Origin: Achromobacter marplatensis | GTDB lineage: Bacteria; Pseudomonadota; Gammaproteobacteria; Burkholderiales; Burkholderiaceae_B | NCBI RefSeq assembly: GCF_002209535.1 | Contig: NZ_NJIG01000004.1 | Coordinates: 434,001 to 498,000, forward strand | DNA: 64,000 nt | Reading direction: 5' to 3' | Shown: piece after piece, positions 26,359 to 34,722 of the stretch | How the letters are laid out: every line of letters begins with the position of its first letter | Numbering within the stretch: position 1 is the stretch's first letter | The notes under the pieces: model-generated | The model's database searches: none | What the model saw: the letters and a program-made list of their open reading frames with translations, nothing else | What the model was told of the DNA's origin: nothing | Position numbers and translations under genes: made by a program

Positions 26359-27230
26359 AAGACCGTTATCTGAAGTACGCGCTGCTGGCCCCGGCACTCG
26401 TGGTGTGCGCCGCCACGCTGCTGTATCCGTTATGCCAATCGTTGTTCTATTCGCTGCACGACTGGAACCTGGGCCGTTCACCCACGCCGCAAGGCTATGT
26501 GGGCCTGCTCAACTATGTCGATCTGATTCTGCATGACCCGGAGTTCCTGGGCAGCGCCTGGGTGACGCTGGTGTTCACCGTGCCTTCCGTGGTGTTGACC
26601 ATGGTGATCGCGTTGGGCCTGGCCATGCTGCTGGCGGGCGACGGCCGCTTGCAGGTTAACGCCCGCACGCTGCTGGTGATTCCGTTTGCCATGTCGCCCG
26701 CGTTGGTCGGCATCTCATGGCGGTTCATGCTGAACCCGGAGTTCGGCGTGGTCGATGCACTGCTCAAGACATTGGTGCCTGGCTGGAGCGGCGCGCCGGT
26801 CCTGGCCGATCCGGTATTGGCGATGGCGGCGCTGATCGCCGTGGACGTCTGGCACTGGGCGCCGTACTTCATGCTGACGTTCATTGGCGCGTTGGCCGCG
26901 TTGCCGCAGGACACGCTGGATGCGGCGCAAGTGGATGGGGCAGGGCGCGGAAGGATCTTCTTCGAAATCGTGCTGCCGCAACTCAAGCCCGTGCTCACCA
27001 TCGCCATCCTGCTCAAGACCATTTTCTCGCTGAAGATGCTGGACCAGGTCGTGACGATGACGGCGGGCGGTCCCGGCACCGCCACCGACACCTTGCCGCA
27101 TATGGTCTACAGCACCGCCTTCCGCTTCTACGACATCGGCTACGCCTCGGCGATGGCCTGGTTGCTGGCTGTCGTAATGATGGCGCTGGCGCTGATCTAT
27201 TCTCGTTTTGCCATGGGGCGCCCATCGTGA
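26355..27230 (+). CDS. Sugar-type ABC transporter permease 1 (MalF/UgpA type)
   Basis: 291 residues, overlapping the binding-protein stop by four bases. About six membrane segments are visible, starting with YALLAPALVVCAATLLYPL. The cytoplasmic EAA loop reads DTLDAAQVDGAGRGRIFFEIVLPQLKP near residue 190, the site that docks on the ATPase. It pairs with the permease at 27230. Confidence 0.9.
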   Translation: MKDRYLKYALLAPALVVCAATLLYPLCQSLFYSLHDWNLGRSPTPQGYVGLLNYVDLILHDPEFLGSAWVTLVFTVPSVVLTMVIALGLAMLLAGDGRLQVNARTLLVIPFAMSPALVGISWRFMLNPEFGVVDALLKTLVPGWSGAPVLADPVLAMAALIAVDVWHWAPYFMLTFIGALAALPQDTLDAAQVDGAGRGRIFFEIVLPQLKPVLTIAILLKTIFSLKMLDQVVTMTAGGPGTATDTLPHMVYSTAFRFYDIGYASAMAWLLAVVMMALALIYSRFAMGRPS

Positions 27231-28084
27231 TGACGCAAACCGCAACGCTTCCTGCCCGCGCCGCCGCGCGCCCCTCTCGCCGCCGCGGCGTCCTGCGCCG
27301 GCTGGCCATATGGTTGATCGCCGGCGTCTGGTTCGCGCCGGTCGTCTGGATCGTGGCCACCGCCTTCAAGCCCCGGCTGGACGTATACAGCCTTGCGCTG
27401 GCTTTCCGACCCACGCTGGATAACTTCATCGCCGCTTTCGGTTCCCCCTATCTGCTGGGCGAGCGCCTGGCGAACAGCCTGTTCGTGACGGCGGGCACGC
27501 TGCTCATGGCCATTCCCCTGTCGACGCTGGCGGCTTACGCGTTCTCACGGTTCCGGTTCCCGGGCGGACAACTGGGGCCGCTTTTATTGCTTGCCACGCA
27601 GTTCCTTCCTCCGGTCATCATCGTCATCCCGCTGTTTGTCGTGTTCCGCAACCTGGGCCTGCTGGATACACCCTGGGCGCTGATGGTGGCGAACCTGTCG
27701 TTTGTCGTCCCGTACGCCACCTGGATGATCAAGGCCTTCTTCGATGCCTTGCCGCCGGATATGGAAGAAGCCGCTCAGATCGATGGCGCCTCGCGTTTGC
27801 GTGCCCTGTGGGATGTCGTGGTGCCGGTGGCGTTGCCGGGCATCGCCACCGCCGCCATTTTTTCGTTCGTCGTCTCGTGGAACGAGTTTTTCTACGCGCT
27901 CGTGCTGACGCGCGACCACGCAGTGACGTTGCCGGTCGCGCTGATGAGCGCACGCACCGAACAGGGCGACGCCTGGGACATCATGGCCAGCATGGGCTTG
28001 TTCATCATTGCGCCGATGCTGCTCATTTCGCGCTTCGTGCAGCGCTACTTCGTAAAGGGCCTGGTCGCAGGCGCGATTCGCTGA
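27230..28084 (+). CDS. Sugar-type ABC transporter permease 2 (MalG/UgpE type)
   Basis: 284 residues from ATG 27230, sharing one base with the previous stop; the GTG at 27227 is possible but less likely. Membrane segments begin with LAIWLIAGVWFAPVVWIVATAFK. The EAA loop reads DMEEAAQIDGASRLRALWDVVVPVALPG near residue 180. It completes the membrane part of the importer encoded at 25012-29148. Confidence 0.9.
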   Translation: MTQTATLPARAAARPSRRRGVLRRLAIWLIAGVWFAPVVWIVATAFKPRLDVYSLALAFRPTLDNFIAAFGSPYLLGERLANSLFVTAGTLLMAIPLSTLAAYAFSRFRFPGGQLGPLLLLATQFLPPVIIVIPLFVVFRNLGLLDTPWALMVANLSFVVPYATWMIKAFFDALPPDMEEAAQIDGASRLRALWDVVVPVALPGIATAAIFSFVVSWNEFFYALVLTRDHAVTLPVALMSARTEQGDAWDIMASMGLFIIAPMLLISRFVQRYFVKGLVAGAIR

Positions 28085-28092
28085 GGATAAAC

Positions 28093-29148
28093 ATGGCTTC
28101 CGTAAAACTGATTGATGTGGAAAAGCGCTGGGGCGGCGTGGTGGGCGTCGCGCGGCAGTCCCTGGACATTGCCGACGGCGAATTCGTGGTCTTCCTGGGC
28201 CCTTCGGGTTGCGGCAAGACAACCACGATGCGCATGGTGGCTGGGCTGGAGGAACCCAGCGCAGGTGAAATCTGGATCGGCGGACGGGACGTGACCGACG
28301 CCTTGCCCAAGGATCGCGATGTGGCCATGGTTTTTCAGAACTATGGGCTCTACCCGCATTTGACGGTGGGCGAGAACATCGCCTATCCGCTCAAGGTGCG
28401 TGGCATTGGCCGTGCCGAGCGGGCCCTGCGTGCACGCGAGGTCGCCGACAAGGTCGAGTTGGGGCATTTGCTCGACCGTCGACCGCGCGACTTGTCCGGG
28501 GGACAGCGGCAACGCGTGGCGCTGGCGCGCGCCATTGTGCGGCGGCCCCAGGTGTTCCTGATGGATGAACCCTTGTCGAATCTGGATGCGAAGTTGCGCG
28601 TTTCGATGCGTGCCGAGATCCGCCGCCTGCAGTGCGAACTACGCATTACGACGATCTATGTGACGCACGACCAGATCGAGGCGATGACGCTGGCTGACCG
28701 GGTCGTGGTCATGCGAGGCGGGCTGATCCAGCAGGTTGGCACCCCAGCCGAGGTCTACAACCGTCCGGCCAACCTGTTCGTGGCGGGCTTTGTCGGATCG
28801 CCGCCGATGAACCTGTTGCCCGCCCGCATGGCCGACGGTGGGCTGAGCGTCGAGGGGCAGCGCCTGAGCGGCCTGGCAGGGCCTGACAACACCGAGCTGG
28901 TGCTGGGCATCCGCCCTGAAGACGTGACACTGACGCCGGCCGGCGCGGGCGATCTGGACGGTGTCGTGTACATGTTCGAACTGACCGGCGACGCGGTGCT
29001 GGTGACGCTGGACGTGGGTGCTGCTCGGCTTTGCGTGCGCGGAGACCGCCATCTGCGCTACGGCATCGGAGAGCGCATCGGCCTGAGCCTGCCGCGCGAA
29101 CACTGCCATCTGTTCGATGCCGCGACCCAAGCGCGGCTGGTGGATTGA
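28093..29148 (+). CDS. Sugar-type ABC transporter ATP-binding protein (MalK/UgpC type)
   Basis: 351 residues from ATG 28093. Walker A GPSGCGKTT near residue 38, Q-loop VFQNYGLYPH, signature LSGGQRQRVALARA near 134, Walker B VFLMDEPLSNLDAK and the H-loop THD. The C-terminal 110 residues form the OB-type regulatory domain found in MalK/UgpC (LGIRPEDVTL). It energises the two permeases. It ends 15 bases before the convergent LacI gene. Confidence 0.92.
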   Translation: MASVKLIDVEKRWGGVVGVARQSLDIADGEFVVFLGPSGCGKTTTMRMVAGLEEPSAGEIWIGGRDVTDALPKDRDVAMVFQNYGLYPHLTVGENIAYPLKVRGIGRAERALRAREVADKVELGHLLDRRPRDLSGGQRQRVALARAIVRRPQVFLMDEPLSNLDAKLRVSMRAEIRRLQCELRITTIYVTHDQIEAMTLADRVVVMRGGLIQQVGTPAEVYNRPANLFVAGFVGSPPMNLLPARMADGGLSVEGQRLSGLAGPDNTELVLGIRPEDVTLTPAGAGDLDGVVYMFELTGDAVLVTLDVGAARLCVRGDRHLRYGIGERIGLSLPREHCHLFDAATQARLVD

Positions 29149-29163
29149 GCCATGGCGTTCTGG

Positions 29164-30186
29164 TCAGGCCGGCCACGAGGCCGATCCCCGCAAGACCACT
29201 TCACCGGGCAGCCTCTCCTGGCGGGGGCGTCCGCCGGGTTGCAGGCGGCGCGCCTGCAGCATTTCCATGGCCCGGCGCGCCATCTCATCGATGGGCTGGC
29301 GCACGGTGGTCAGCGCATACGGGGCGCGCGCGCCTTCGGGGACATCGTCAAAGCCGGCGACCATCAGGCGCTTGGGAATGTCCCAGCCCAGCCGATGGCG
29401 GCAGGCGTCGATGACGGCCATCGCCATCTGATCATTGGCGCAGAACACCGCGTCGGGATTGGCGCCCCTGTCCACGGCCTGCAGGAATACCTCGTGCGCC
29501 TGATCGTACGAGAAACCGCCATCAAGCACTTGGCACGCGGGAAGACCGGCCGCGCGCAGCGCTTTCTGGAAGCCTTCGATCCGTTCGCGGCCCACGGGCG
29601 CTTCCCGCGGACCGCCCAGGCACAGGAAATGCTTTCGGCCGGCAGCCAGCATGCCCTGCGCGAGCGCCTGCGCGCCAGCGGCGTGATCGGTGGAGACCCC
29701 ATCAACGGCGATGCCCCCAGGTTGCCGGTTGAAGAACAACACCGCGACGCCCTGGTCCGTGAAGCGCCGCACATCGTCGTCGTCCATGGTGGCGCATGCG
29801 ATCAGGCCGTCCAGGGGATACCCCACCAGCCCGTGGAGCACGGGCTTGACCGACGCGTCGTCGTCGACGGCCAGCAGGATCATGTGCTGGCCCGCGCGCG
29901 CGAGGGCGTCGCCCAACGTGTAGAGCAGAGCCGGCGCGCTGCGCAAGGTGTACCGCGTGATCAGTACGCCCACGGCGTGGGATCGGCGGGTGATGAGCGA
30001 GCGGGCCAGCGCGTTGGGCGCGTAGCCCAGGCGCGCCGCCGTGGCCAGCACGATTTCCCGCGTTTCGTCCGAGATGTTGCTGCCGGGCTGAAAGCAGCGC
30101 GAAACGGTGGACTGCGCAACGCCCGCAGCCGTGGCGACGTCGTAGGAGGTGGCGCGCGGGCGGCGGTTTTTGGCAACAGGCGGCAT
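29164..30186 (-). CDS. LacI-family transcriptional regulator 2
   Basis: 340 residues from ATG 30186; the frame remains open to 30228, but that would run into the operator palindrome. Head: TSYDVATAAGVAQSTVSRCFQPG, hinge GYAPNALARSLITRRS, then the effector domain with DAVFCANDQMAMAVIDACR and VAGFDDVPEGAR. It is convergent with the ABC operon and divergent from the bicupin gene. The shared palindromes at 24949-24966 and 30224-30238 suggest it represses the ABC operon, the bicupin-hydrolase operon and itself until the imported compound or a product binds. Confidence 0.9.
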   Translation of the reverse strand: MPPVAKNRRPRATSYDVATAAGVAQSTVSRCFQPGSNISDETREIVLATAARLGYAPNALARSLITRRSHAVGVLITRYTLRSAPALLYTLGDALARAGQHMILLAVDDDASVKPVLHGLVGYPLDGLIACATMDDDDVRRFTDQGVAVLFFNRQPGGIAVDGVSTDHAAGAQALAQGMLAAGRKHFLCLGGPREAPVGRERIEGFQKALRAAGLPACQVLDGGFSYDQAHEVFLQAVDRGANPDAVFCANDQMAMAVIDACRHRLGWDIPKRLMVAGFDDVPEGARAPYALTTVRQPIDEMARRAMEMLQARRLQPGGRPRQERLPGEVVLRGSASWPA

Positions 30187-30223
30187 GAGGCAGGCAGGAC
30201 GATGGATAGGGTCGGCCCTATTT

Positions 30224-30238
30224 TGCATTCGAATGCGT
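30224..30238. promoter_or_regulatory. Probable LacI-family operator between LacI 2 and the bicupin gene
   Basis: TGCATTCGAATGCGT is identical over 15 bases to 24951-24965, and its core (30225-30236) is a perfect palindrome. It sits 38 bases from the LacI start on one side and 61 bases from the bicupin start on the other, where it could repress both. Confidence 0.72.
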
Positions 30239-30299
30239 TGACTTCACAACTCAATCCAACCTGGCGCCAGCAGGCGCTTTTTTTTGGGAAAGCACAGTA

Positions 30300-31445
30300 A
30301 TGACTGAGATTGTCCTTGACCGCGAGGCGGCGATGGCGCGGGCGATTCCGCGCGAAGCCATGGTGGCGTGCAAGCTTGCCTTCATCGACTGCAAGCTGCC
30401 TGGCTCCGATTTGAAGGAGAACTACTCCATGATCGGCGCAGGCGTGACGCAATCCGAAGACCAGGTCGTGAACCTGACCGAGCCGCATGGCTTCAGCGTC
30501 GGTGCGGCGGCGATGCCCGCCGGCGTCACGAACAACCTGCATCTGCATTTCAGCGCGGAAGTCTTCGTGATCTATTCGGGCCGCTGGAAATTCCGTTGGG
30601 GCTCGGGCCCGGGCGCCGGTGAAATCGAGGGCGGCCCGGGCGACGTGCTGAGCATCCCGACCTGGATCTTCCGGGGTTTTTCCAATATCGGACAGGACAC
30701 GGGTTGGATATTTACCGCCCTGGGCGGGGATGACACCGGCGGCATCATCTGGCATCCGGACATCCTGACGGCAGCCGCCGCGCACGGCCTGTTCCTGGGG
30801 CGGGATAACACCTTGCTGGAAGGCGCGCCGGGTCTGCCTCCGGCGGCGGAACTGATCCGTCCGCTTACGGAGCAAGAGATGGAAATGCTTCCGCGCTACA
30901 CACCCGATCAGATGCGTCAACGCCACCTTGCCGCCGGCGCGCGCGACTGGTCGGCCAGCGGCTGGCTCGGCAATGCTGCAGGCGGCGGCTGCGAGCTCGC
31001 ACCCGTGATCGGCTACGGCATGAGTGAAGAGCGCGGGCTGCGGGCACCCATCGGCAATCCGCATGGGTTTTCGCTGGACTGGATGCGCCTGGCGCCCAGG
31101 CAGACGACGCGCCGTTTCCGGTTGCGGGAAAAGCAGGTGCTGATGGTCATGGAGGGGGCCATGGACCTGGTGCTCAATGCGCCGGGGCAGGAAGTTCGCG
31201 TGCGGCTCGAAGAGCAGGCCGTGTATTCCGTGCCGGCCGGCGTCTGGCGGGAGGTCTCGGCCGGCGAATCGCCCGTTGTCGTCGCGGTGCTGTGCGCGGG
31301 AGACCAGCGCAAGCGCATCGAATGGCCTGACGAGGTGATCGAAGAGGCTGCCCGGCAGAACTGCGCGCTGGACCCCGACGGCTACATCGCGCCGCGTCAC
31401 CTGCTGCCGGACAGTGCGATCGGCGTCGGCGAATTGAGAGCCTGA
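30300..31445 (+). CDS. Bicupin-domain protein
   Basis: 381 residues from ATG 30300. Two cupin halves are visible. The first, at about 60-150, has NNLHLHFSAEVFVIYSGRW (metal-type HxH with Glu) and GDVLSIPTWIFRGFSN. The second, at about 255-345, has QVLMVMEGAMDLVLN and YSVPAGVWREVSAG but lacks an obvious HxH set, so only the first half may bind metal. Bicupins include dioxygenases, sugar isomerases and oxalate-type enzymes. In a LacI/ABC context an isomerase or ring-opening role on a sugar derivative is possible, but no activity can be assigned. The next gene overlaps its stop. Confidence 0.75.
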   Translation: MTEIVLDREAAMARAIPREAMVACKLAFIDCKLPGSDLKENYSMIGAGVTQSEDQVVNLTEPHGFSVGAAAMPAGVTNNLHLHFSAEVFVIYSGRWKFRWGSGPGAGEIEGGPGDVLSIPTWIFRGFSNIGQDTGWIFTALGGDDTGGIIWHPDILTAAAAHGLFLGRDNTLLEGAPGLPPAAELIRPLTEQEMEMLPRYTPDQMRQRHLAAGARDWSASGWLGNAAGGGCELAPVIGYGMSEERGLRAPIGNPHGFSLDWMRLAPRQTTRRFRLREKQVLMVMEGAMDLVLNAPGQEVRVRLEEQAVYSVPAGVWREVSAGESPVVVAVLCAGDQRKRIEWPDEVIEEAARQNCALDPDGYIAPRHLLPDSAIGVGELRA

Positions 31446-32155
31446 TGGGCTCTCCGCTCCCGCTGGTGCTGATTGGCGGCACACTGTGTGATGAAGCCTT
31501 GTGGCAACCCATGCTGCACGCCGCGCCGGCGCTTGCGGCGCATGCGCGGATCTTGGCGTATTCCCGTTACCGGTCCGCGCAGGAAGCCGTCCGCGACCTG
31601 TTGCCGGACCTGCCCGGCCGCTTCGCCGTGGCGGGGTTTTCGCTAGGCGGATTCCTGGCGCTGGAAATGATGGCGCAGGCGCCCGAACGCGTGGCGGGGC
31701 TGGCGCTTATCGCCACCAATGCCCGCGCAGACGCGCCGGCCAATGCCCAGGCTCGCCGGCAGGCGGCGGTGGACGCCGAACGGGAAGGCGTGGCCTCCTA
31801 TGTCCGCCGGGTGCTGTGGCCAAGCTACGTCGCGCCCAGCCGACTTGATGATGATGCGCTGATGTCATGCATTCTTGCCATGGCACGGCGAGTGGGGGCC
31901 GACACCTTCGGCCGTCAGGCCGACATCGCCGTGCTGCGGGCCGACAGCCTGCCGCGCCTGGCTGACGTGCGCGTGCCGACCCTGATCGTCAGTGGCGAGG
32001 CCGACCTGCTCAACCCTGCCGACCGCCAGCAGGAAATGGCGGACCGCATTCCGGACGCCCGCTGGGTCCGCCTGCCGCAGGTCGGGCATTTCGTGCCGCT
32101 GGAGGCGCCCGCCGCGTTGGCCGCCGCAGTGCGGCAATGGGCGGCCGGACTGTGA
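31445..32155 (+). CDS. Alpha/beta hydrolase
   Basis: 236 residues; its ATG overlaps the bicupin stop (TGATG). Hydrolase-fold features: an N-terminal strand with LIGGTLCDEALW, nucleophile elbow GFSLGG (Ser near residue 68), the acid in VSGEADLLNPA (near 185) and the catalytic histidine in QVGHFVPLE (near 213). Likely an esterase or lactonase in the cytoplasm that acts on the compound handled by the bicupin protein. Confidence 0.85.
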   Translation: MGSPLPLVLIGGTLCDEALWQPMLHAAPALAAHARILAYSRYRSAQEAVRDLLPDLPGRFAVAGFSLGGFLALEMMAQAPERVAGLALIATNARADAPANAQARRQAAVDAEREGVASYVRRVLWPSYVAPSRLDDDALMSCILAMARRVGADTFGRQADIAVLRADSLPRLADVRVPTLIVSGEADLLNPADRQQEMADRIPDARWVRLPQVGHFVPLEAPAALAAAVRQWAAGL

Positions 32156-32235
32156 AGGACGTCTGGCGGTCCGTCCCGCTTTCCGCCTACACTTGCCGCT
32201 TTCTTCGTTCGCCGACCTCCCGCAAGGAAACGCCC

Positions 32236-32685
32236 ATGACCGCACGCACCGCCTGGTTCCTGTCCTGCATGCTTTTCATGGGCGCCGCCCAGGCCGGGTC
32301 CGCCCCGGCCGAACTGTCCTGCACTTCGGAGAGCGGCAAGGTCGCGCTGAAAGGGGTGATCCCCTCGCCGTCATCTGAAGAACTGAACATCACGCTGAGC
32401 TATTTCGACGCGAACCTGAACTTCAACTCTGACACGCACGCCAACAGTCTCGTGGTAGAAGATTTTCCGCAATCGGTGTTCACGCTGCTCGCCCCATCCC
32501 CGGGAGGCGCGCTGACGCTCTATGCCTTGCCGTCCAGCGTGGCGGTGGCCAAGCAGGCCAACGGCGATATCGCGGGCAGCTTCCGGGCTAAGCTGGCTGG
32601 GCCCCGCCCTCGTTCGGCGGGCGGGGTGCAGACAGACCTCCCGCTCAAGGCCACGCTGCACTGCGATTACCGCTATTCGCTGTAG
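32236..32685 (+). CDS. Small secreted protein of unknown function
   Basis: 149 residues from ATG 32236 with AAGGAAA upstream. A signal peptide (MTARTAWFLSCMLFMGAAQAG) precedes a beta-rich mature part with two cysteines (LSCTSESGK near the start and LHCDYRYSL at the end) that probably form a disulfide in the periplasm. No family recognised. It is separated by 80 bases from the hydrolase and ends four bases before the convergent lactonase-like gene. Confidence 0.62.
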   Translation: MTARTAWFLSCMLFMGAAQAGSAPAELSCTSESGKVALKGVIPSPSSEELNITLSYFDANLNFNSDTHANSLVVEDFPQSVFTLLAPSPGGALTLYALPSSVAVAKQANGDIAGSFRAKLAGPRPRSAGGVQTDLPLKATLHCDYRYSL

Positions 32686-32689
32686 GCGG

Positions 32690-33493
32690 CTACAGGCCGT
32701 CGTTGCCGGGCAGGTGCAGCGCCACCACTTCCGTGTCGCCATCCCTGAACGCCGGATACCGGCTTCGGACCAGCGGGTCGTGCCCGGGCACGATATGGTG
32801 CGGCGACTCTGCGTGCTTTAGCAGCGTTTCATAGCCTGCCAGCATGTCGGCCACGTTCAGCACGATGGGAAACGGCGCGTCCAGGCCCATGTTGTCGTAG
32901 TAATGGCTGGCGTCGGAAGCCAGCACGATCCAACCGCGCGCCGTATGCACGCGTACGGCCTGCAGGCCTTGCGTGTGACCGCCGATGTGCAGCAGTTGCA
33001 GGCCTGGCGCGAGCTCGTCGTGGCCATGGTAGAAATCCACCCGCTTGTCATAGACCCCGCGCACCACGTCAAGCACGTCTTCCACCGCGTAGGCGTGGCG
33101 CAGCATGTCGAAGCGCATGTTGCAGCCGCAGGCGTAATGCAGCTCGCTTTCCTGCAAGTGCAGCCGGGCGTGCGGCAGCTTGCGCAGATTGCCGGCGTGG
33201 TCGTAGTGCAGGTGGGTCACGATCACGTCCTGGATGTCGGCCGCGGAGATGCCCAGCGTCTTCAACGCATCGATGGGGCAGCGCAGGAAATCGCGGCCGC
33301 GCACGCGGGCGGCCGCTTCGTTGAAGCCGGTGTCGACCAGCCAGACGCGCGGGCCCTGGCGGATGACCCAGACGAAATAATCCATCGGCATGGGGCCGTC
33401 GTGCGGGTCGGGCGGGGTAATGAAATTCTGGCCGCGTCGGCGCGCGACGGTGGCGTAGCGCAAGGCATAGACTTCGTGGTTCGGCAGCGTCAT
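32690..33493 (-). CDS. Metallo-beta-lactamase-fold hydrolase, N-acyl homoserine lactonase-like
   Basis: 267 residues. The di-zinc motif HLHYDHAG is near residue 95, a further ligand is in HIGGHTQGL (near 173), ASDASHYY gives the bridging Asp and HIVPGHDP the last histidine. Layout and length match the AiiA/AttM lactonase family, which opens lactone rings; in catabolic operons such proteins may act on other lactones. Its start overlaps the hydrolase stop (ATGA), so it is the last gene of the liv operon. Quorum quenching should not be assumed. Confidence 0.82.
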   Translation of the reverse strand: MTLPNHEVYALRYATVARRRGQNFITPPDPHDGPMPMDYFVWVIRQGPRVWLVDTGFNEAAARVRGRDFLRCPIDALKTLGISAADIQDVIVTHLHYDHAGNLRKLPHARLHLQESELHYACGCNMRFDMLRHAYAVEDVLDVVRGVYDKRVDFYHGHDELAPGLQLLHIGGHTQGLQAVRVHTARGWIVLASDASHYYDNMGLDAPFPIVLNVADMLAGYETLLKHAESPHHIVPGHDPLVRSRYPAFRDGDTEVVALHLPGNDGL

Positions 33494-34722
33494 GCGATTC
33501 CCCGGGCGGTGCGGATGTGGTCGAGTTCGGGCTTCAGGTAGTCAAGCAGGCGTTGCGGGTTCTCCACCATGGGGAAGTGGCCCAGCTCGGGCATGGCGGC
33601 AAAGCGCGCGCCGGGAATCCGCGCGGCGACGCGGCGGCTGTCTTCGGGGCTGGCGGAGTAGTCGTAGGCGCCGGTCAGGAGCGACACGCTGAAGCGCCGG
33701 GTATCCAGGCCCGTCAGGTGTTCGGCGGCGTCGAAGTCTTCGCTGTAGAACCAGAGATCGTTGGCGTAGACGTTGAAGCCGCCTTGCGCGTAGATCCACG
33801 CGGCGTCGCGGCGCGCCGCCAGCGTGGCCGCCGGGCCCATCAGCCCGCGCACGTAGGCCGGGTTGTGCGCCGCTTGGTTGACCTGCGGATGGCACAGCAT
33901 GGGTGTGCGCCGGCCGGTGGCCTTCCAGGGGGCTTCCAGCGCCACGACGCCCGCCACATCCTCCGGACTGCGGGCGGCGGCAACGAGCGCCATCGCAGCG
34001 CCCATCGAACAGCCCAGCAAGACGGCGGGGGAGCCTGCCACCTGGCGGATGACGGCTACGCAGGTCTGCAGATAGGTGTCGCGGGTCAGGCCCGTTTCGG
34101 TCCAGGCCTGGCCGGGCAGCGGCATGCTGCGGCCGTGGCCGGGCATGTCGAAGGCGATCATGCGCCATTGGCGGCGCAGGCCGGGGTCCGCCATCAGCGC
34201 GTGGTACTGGCGTGAATCGGCGCCGGCGGTGTGCAGCATCAGCAGCGGTGGGCCATCCGCCAAGCCGCTGGTTTCATAGTAGAGGGACGTGGAGGTCGCG
34301 CCCAGATCCAGGTTGGCGTAATGGCCGGTGATGGCGCTGCGGTCAAGCAGGGAGGGGGCCGCGGCGACCTGGCCACGCAGGATTTCGAACAGCCGTTCCA
34401 GGGGATGCAGCGCCTGGGCGATGGCCAGGGCGTCGCCTTTGACGCGCAGGCCCTGAGCCTGGCGATGTGCGGCGGTGAACGAGTGGTAGCCCGGAGGCGG
34501 GGTGGGATCCAGCAGCTTGCGCCAGGTATCGGGCGGAGCGCTGATGACGATGCATTGCGAGGGTGCGGCGGGCTGGCCCGCCCAGGCAGGGATCCGGTCT
34601 TCCGGATCCGCGCCCACTTGCAGCCAGATGGCGCACGGCAGGCCCCTGGCTGCGGAGATGAATTCGCTATCCTGCTGCGCCAGGGCCGCCGCGGCCCTCA
34701 GTTCCTGGACGATCGCCTTCAC
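33490..34722 (-). CDS. Alpha/beta hydrolase with N-terminal SCP2-like domain
   Basis: 410 residues. Residues 130-410 are an alpha/beta hydrolase: LLMLHTAGADSRQYHAL, FDMPGHGRS, nucleophile elbow LLGCSMGAAMA (Ser near 224), LTGAYDYSASPEDS and the histidine in ELGHFPMVENP. The first 115 residues (QCIVISAPPDTWRKLL, GLRVKGDALAIAQALHP) resemble the SCP2 sterol-carrier fold, a hydrophobic-ligand pocket, suggesting a lipophilic substrate. The start lies inside the 3' end of the GntR gene (56-base overlap). The substrate is unknown; an ester or enol-lactone of the liv-imported compound is plausible. Confidence 0.78.
   Translation of the reverse strand: MKAIVQELRAAAALAQQDSEFISAARGLPCAIWLQVGADPEDRIPAWAGQPAAPSQCIVISAPPDTWRKLLDPTPPPGYHSFTAAHRQAQGLRVKGDALAIAQALHPLERLFEILRGQVAAAPSLLDRSAITGHYANLDLGATSTSLYYETSGLADGPPLLMLHTAGADSRQYHALMADPGLRRQWRMIAFDMPGHGRSMPLPGQAWTETGLTRDTYLQTCVAVIRQVAGSPAVLLGCSMGAAMALVAAARSPEDVAGVVALEAPWKATGRRTPMLCHPQVNQAAHNPAYVRGLMGPAATLAARRDAAWIYAQGGFNVYANDLWFYSEDFDAAEHLTGLDTRRFSVSLLTGAYDYSASPEDSRRVAARIPGARFAAMPELGHFPMVENPQRLLDYLKPELDHIRTARGIA

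Noticed and set aside
30284..30292. Run of T before the bicupin gene as a terminator
   Set aside because: No stable hairpin precedes it on the plus strand, and it lies within the leader of the following gene.
32690..33493. Reading the lactonase-like gene as a quorum-quenching system
   Set aside because: It is the last gene of a transport/catabolic operon with overlapping starts, and no acyl-homoserine-lactone synthase or receptor is seen, so a catabolic lactonase is the simpler view.
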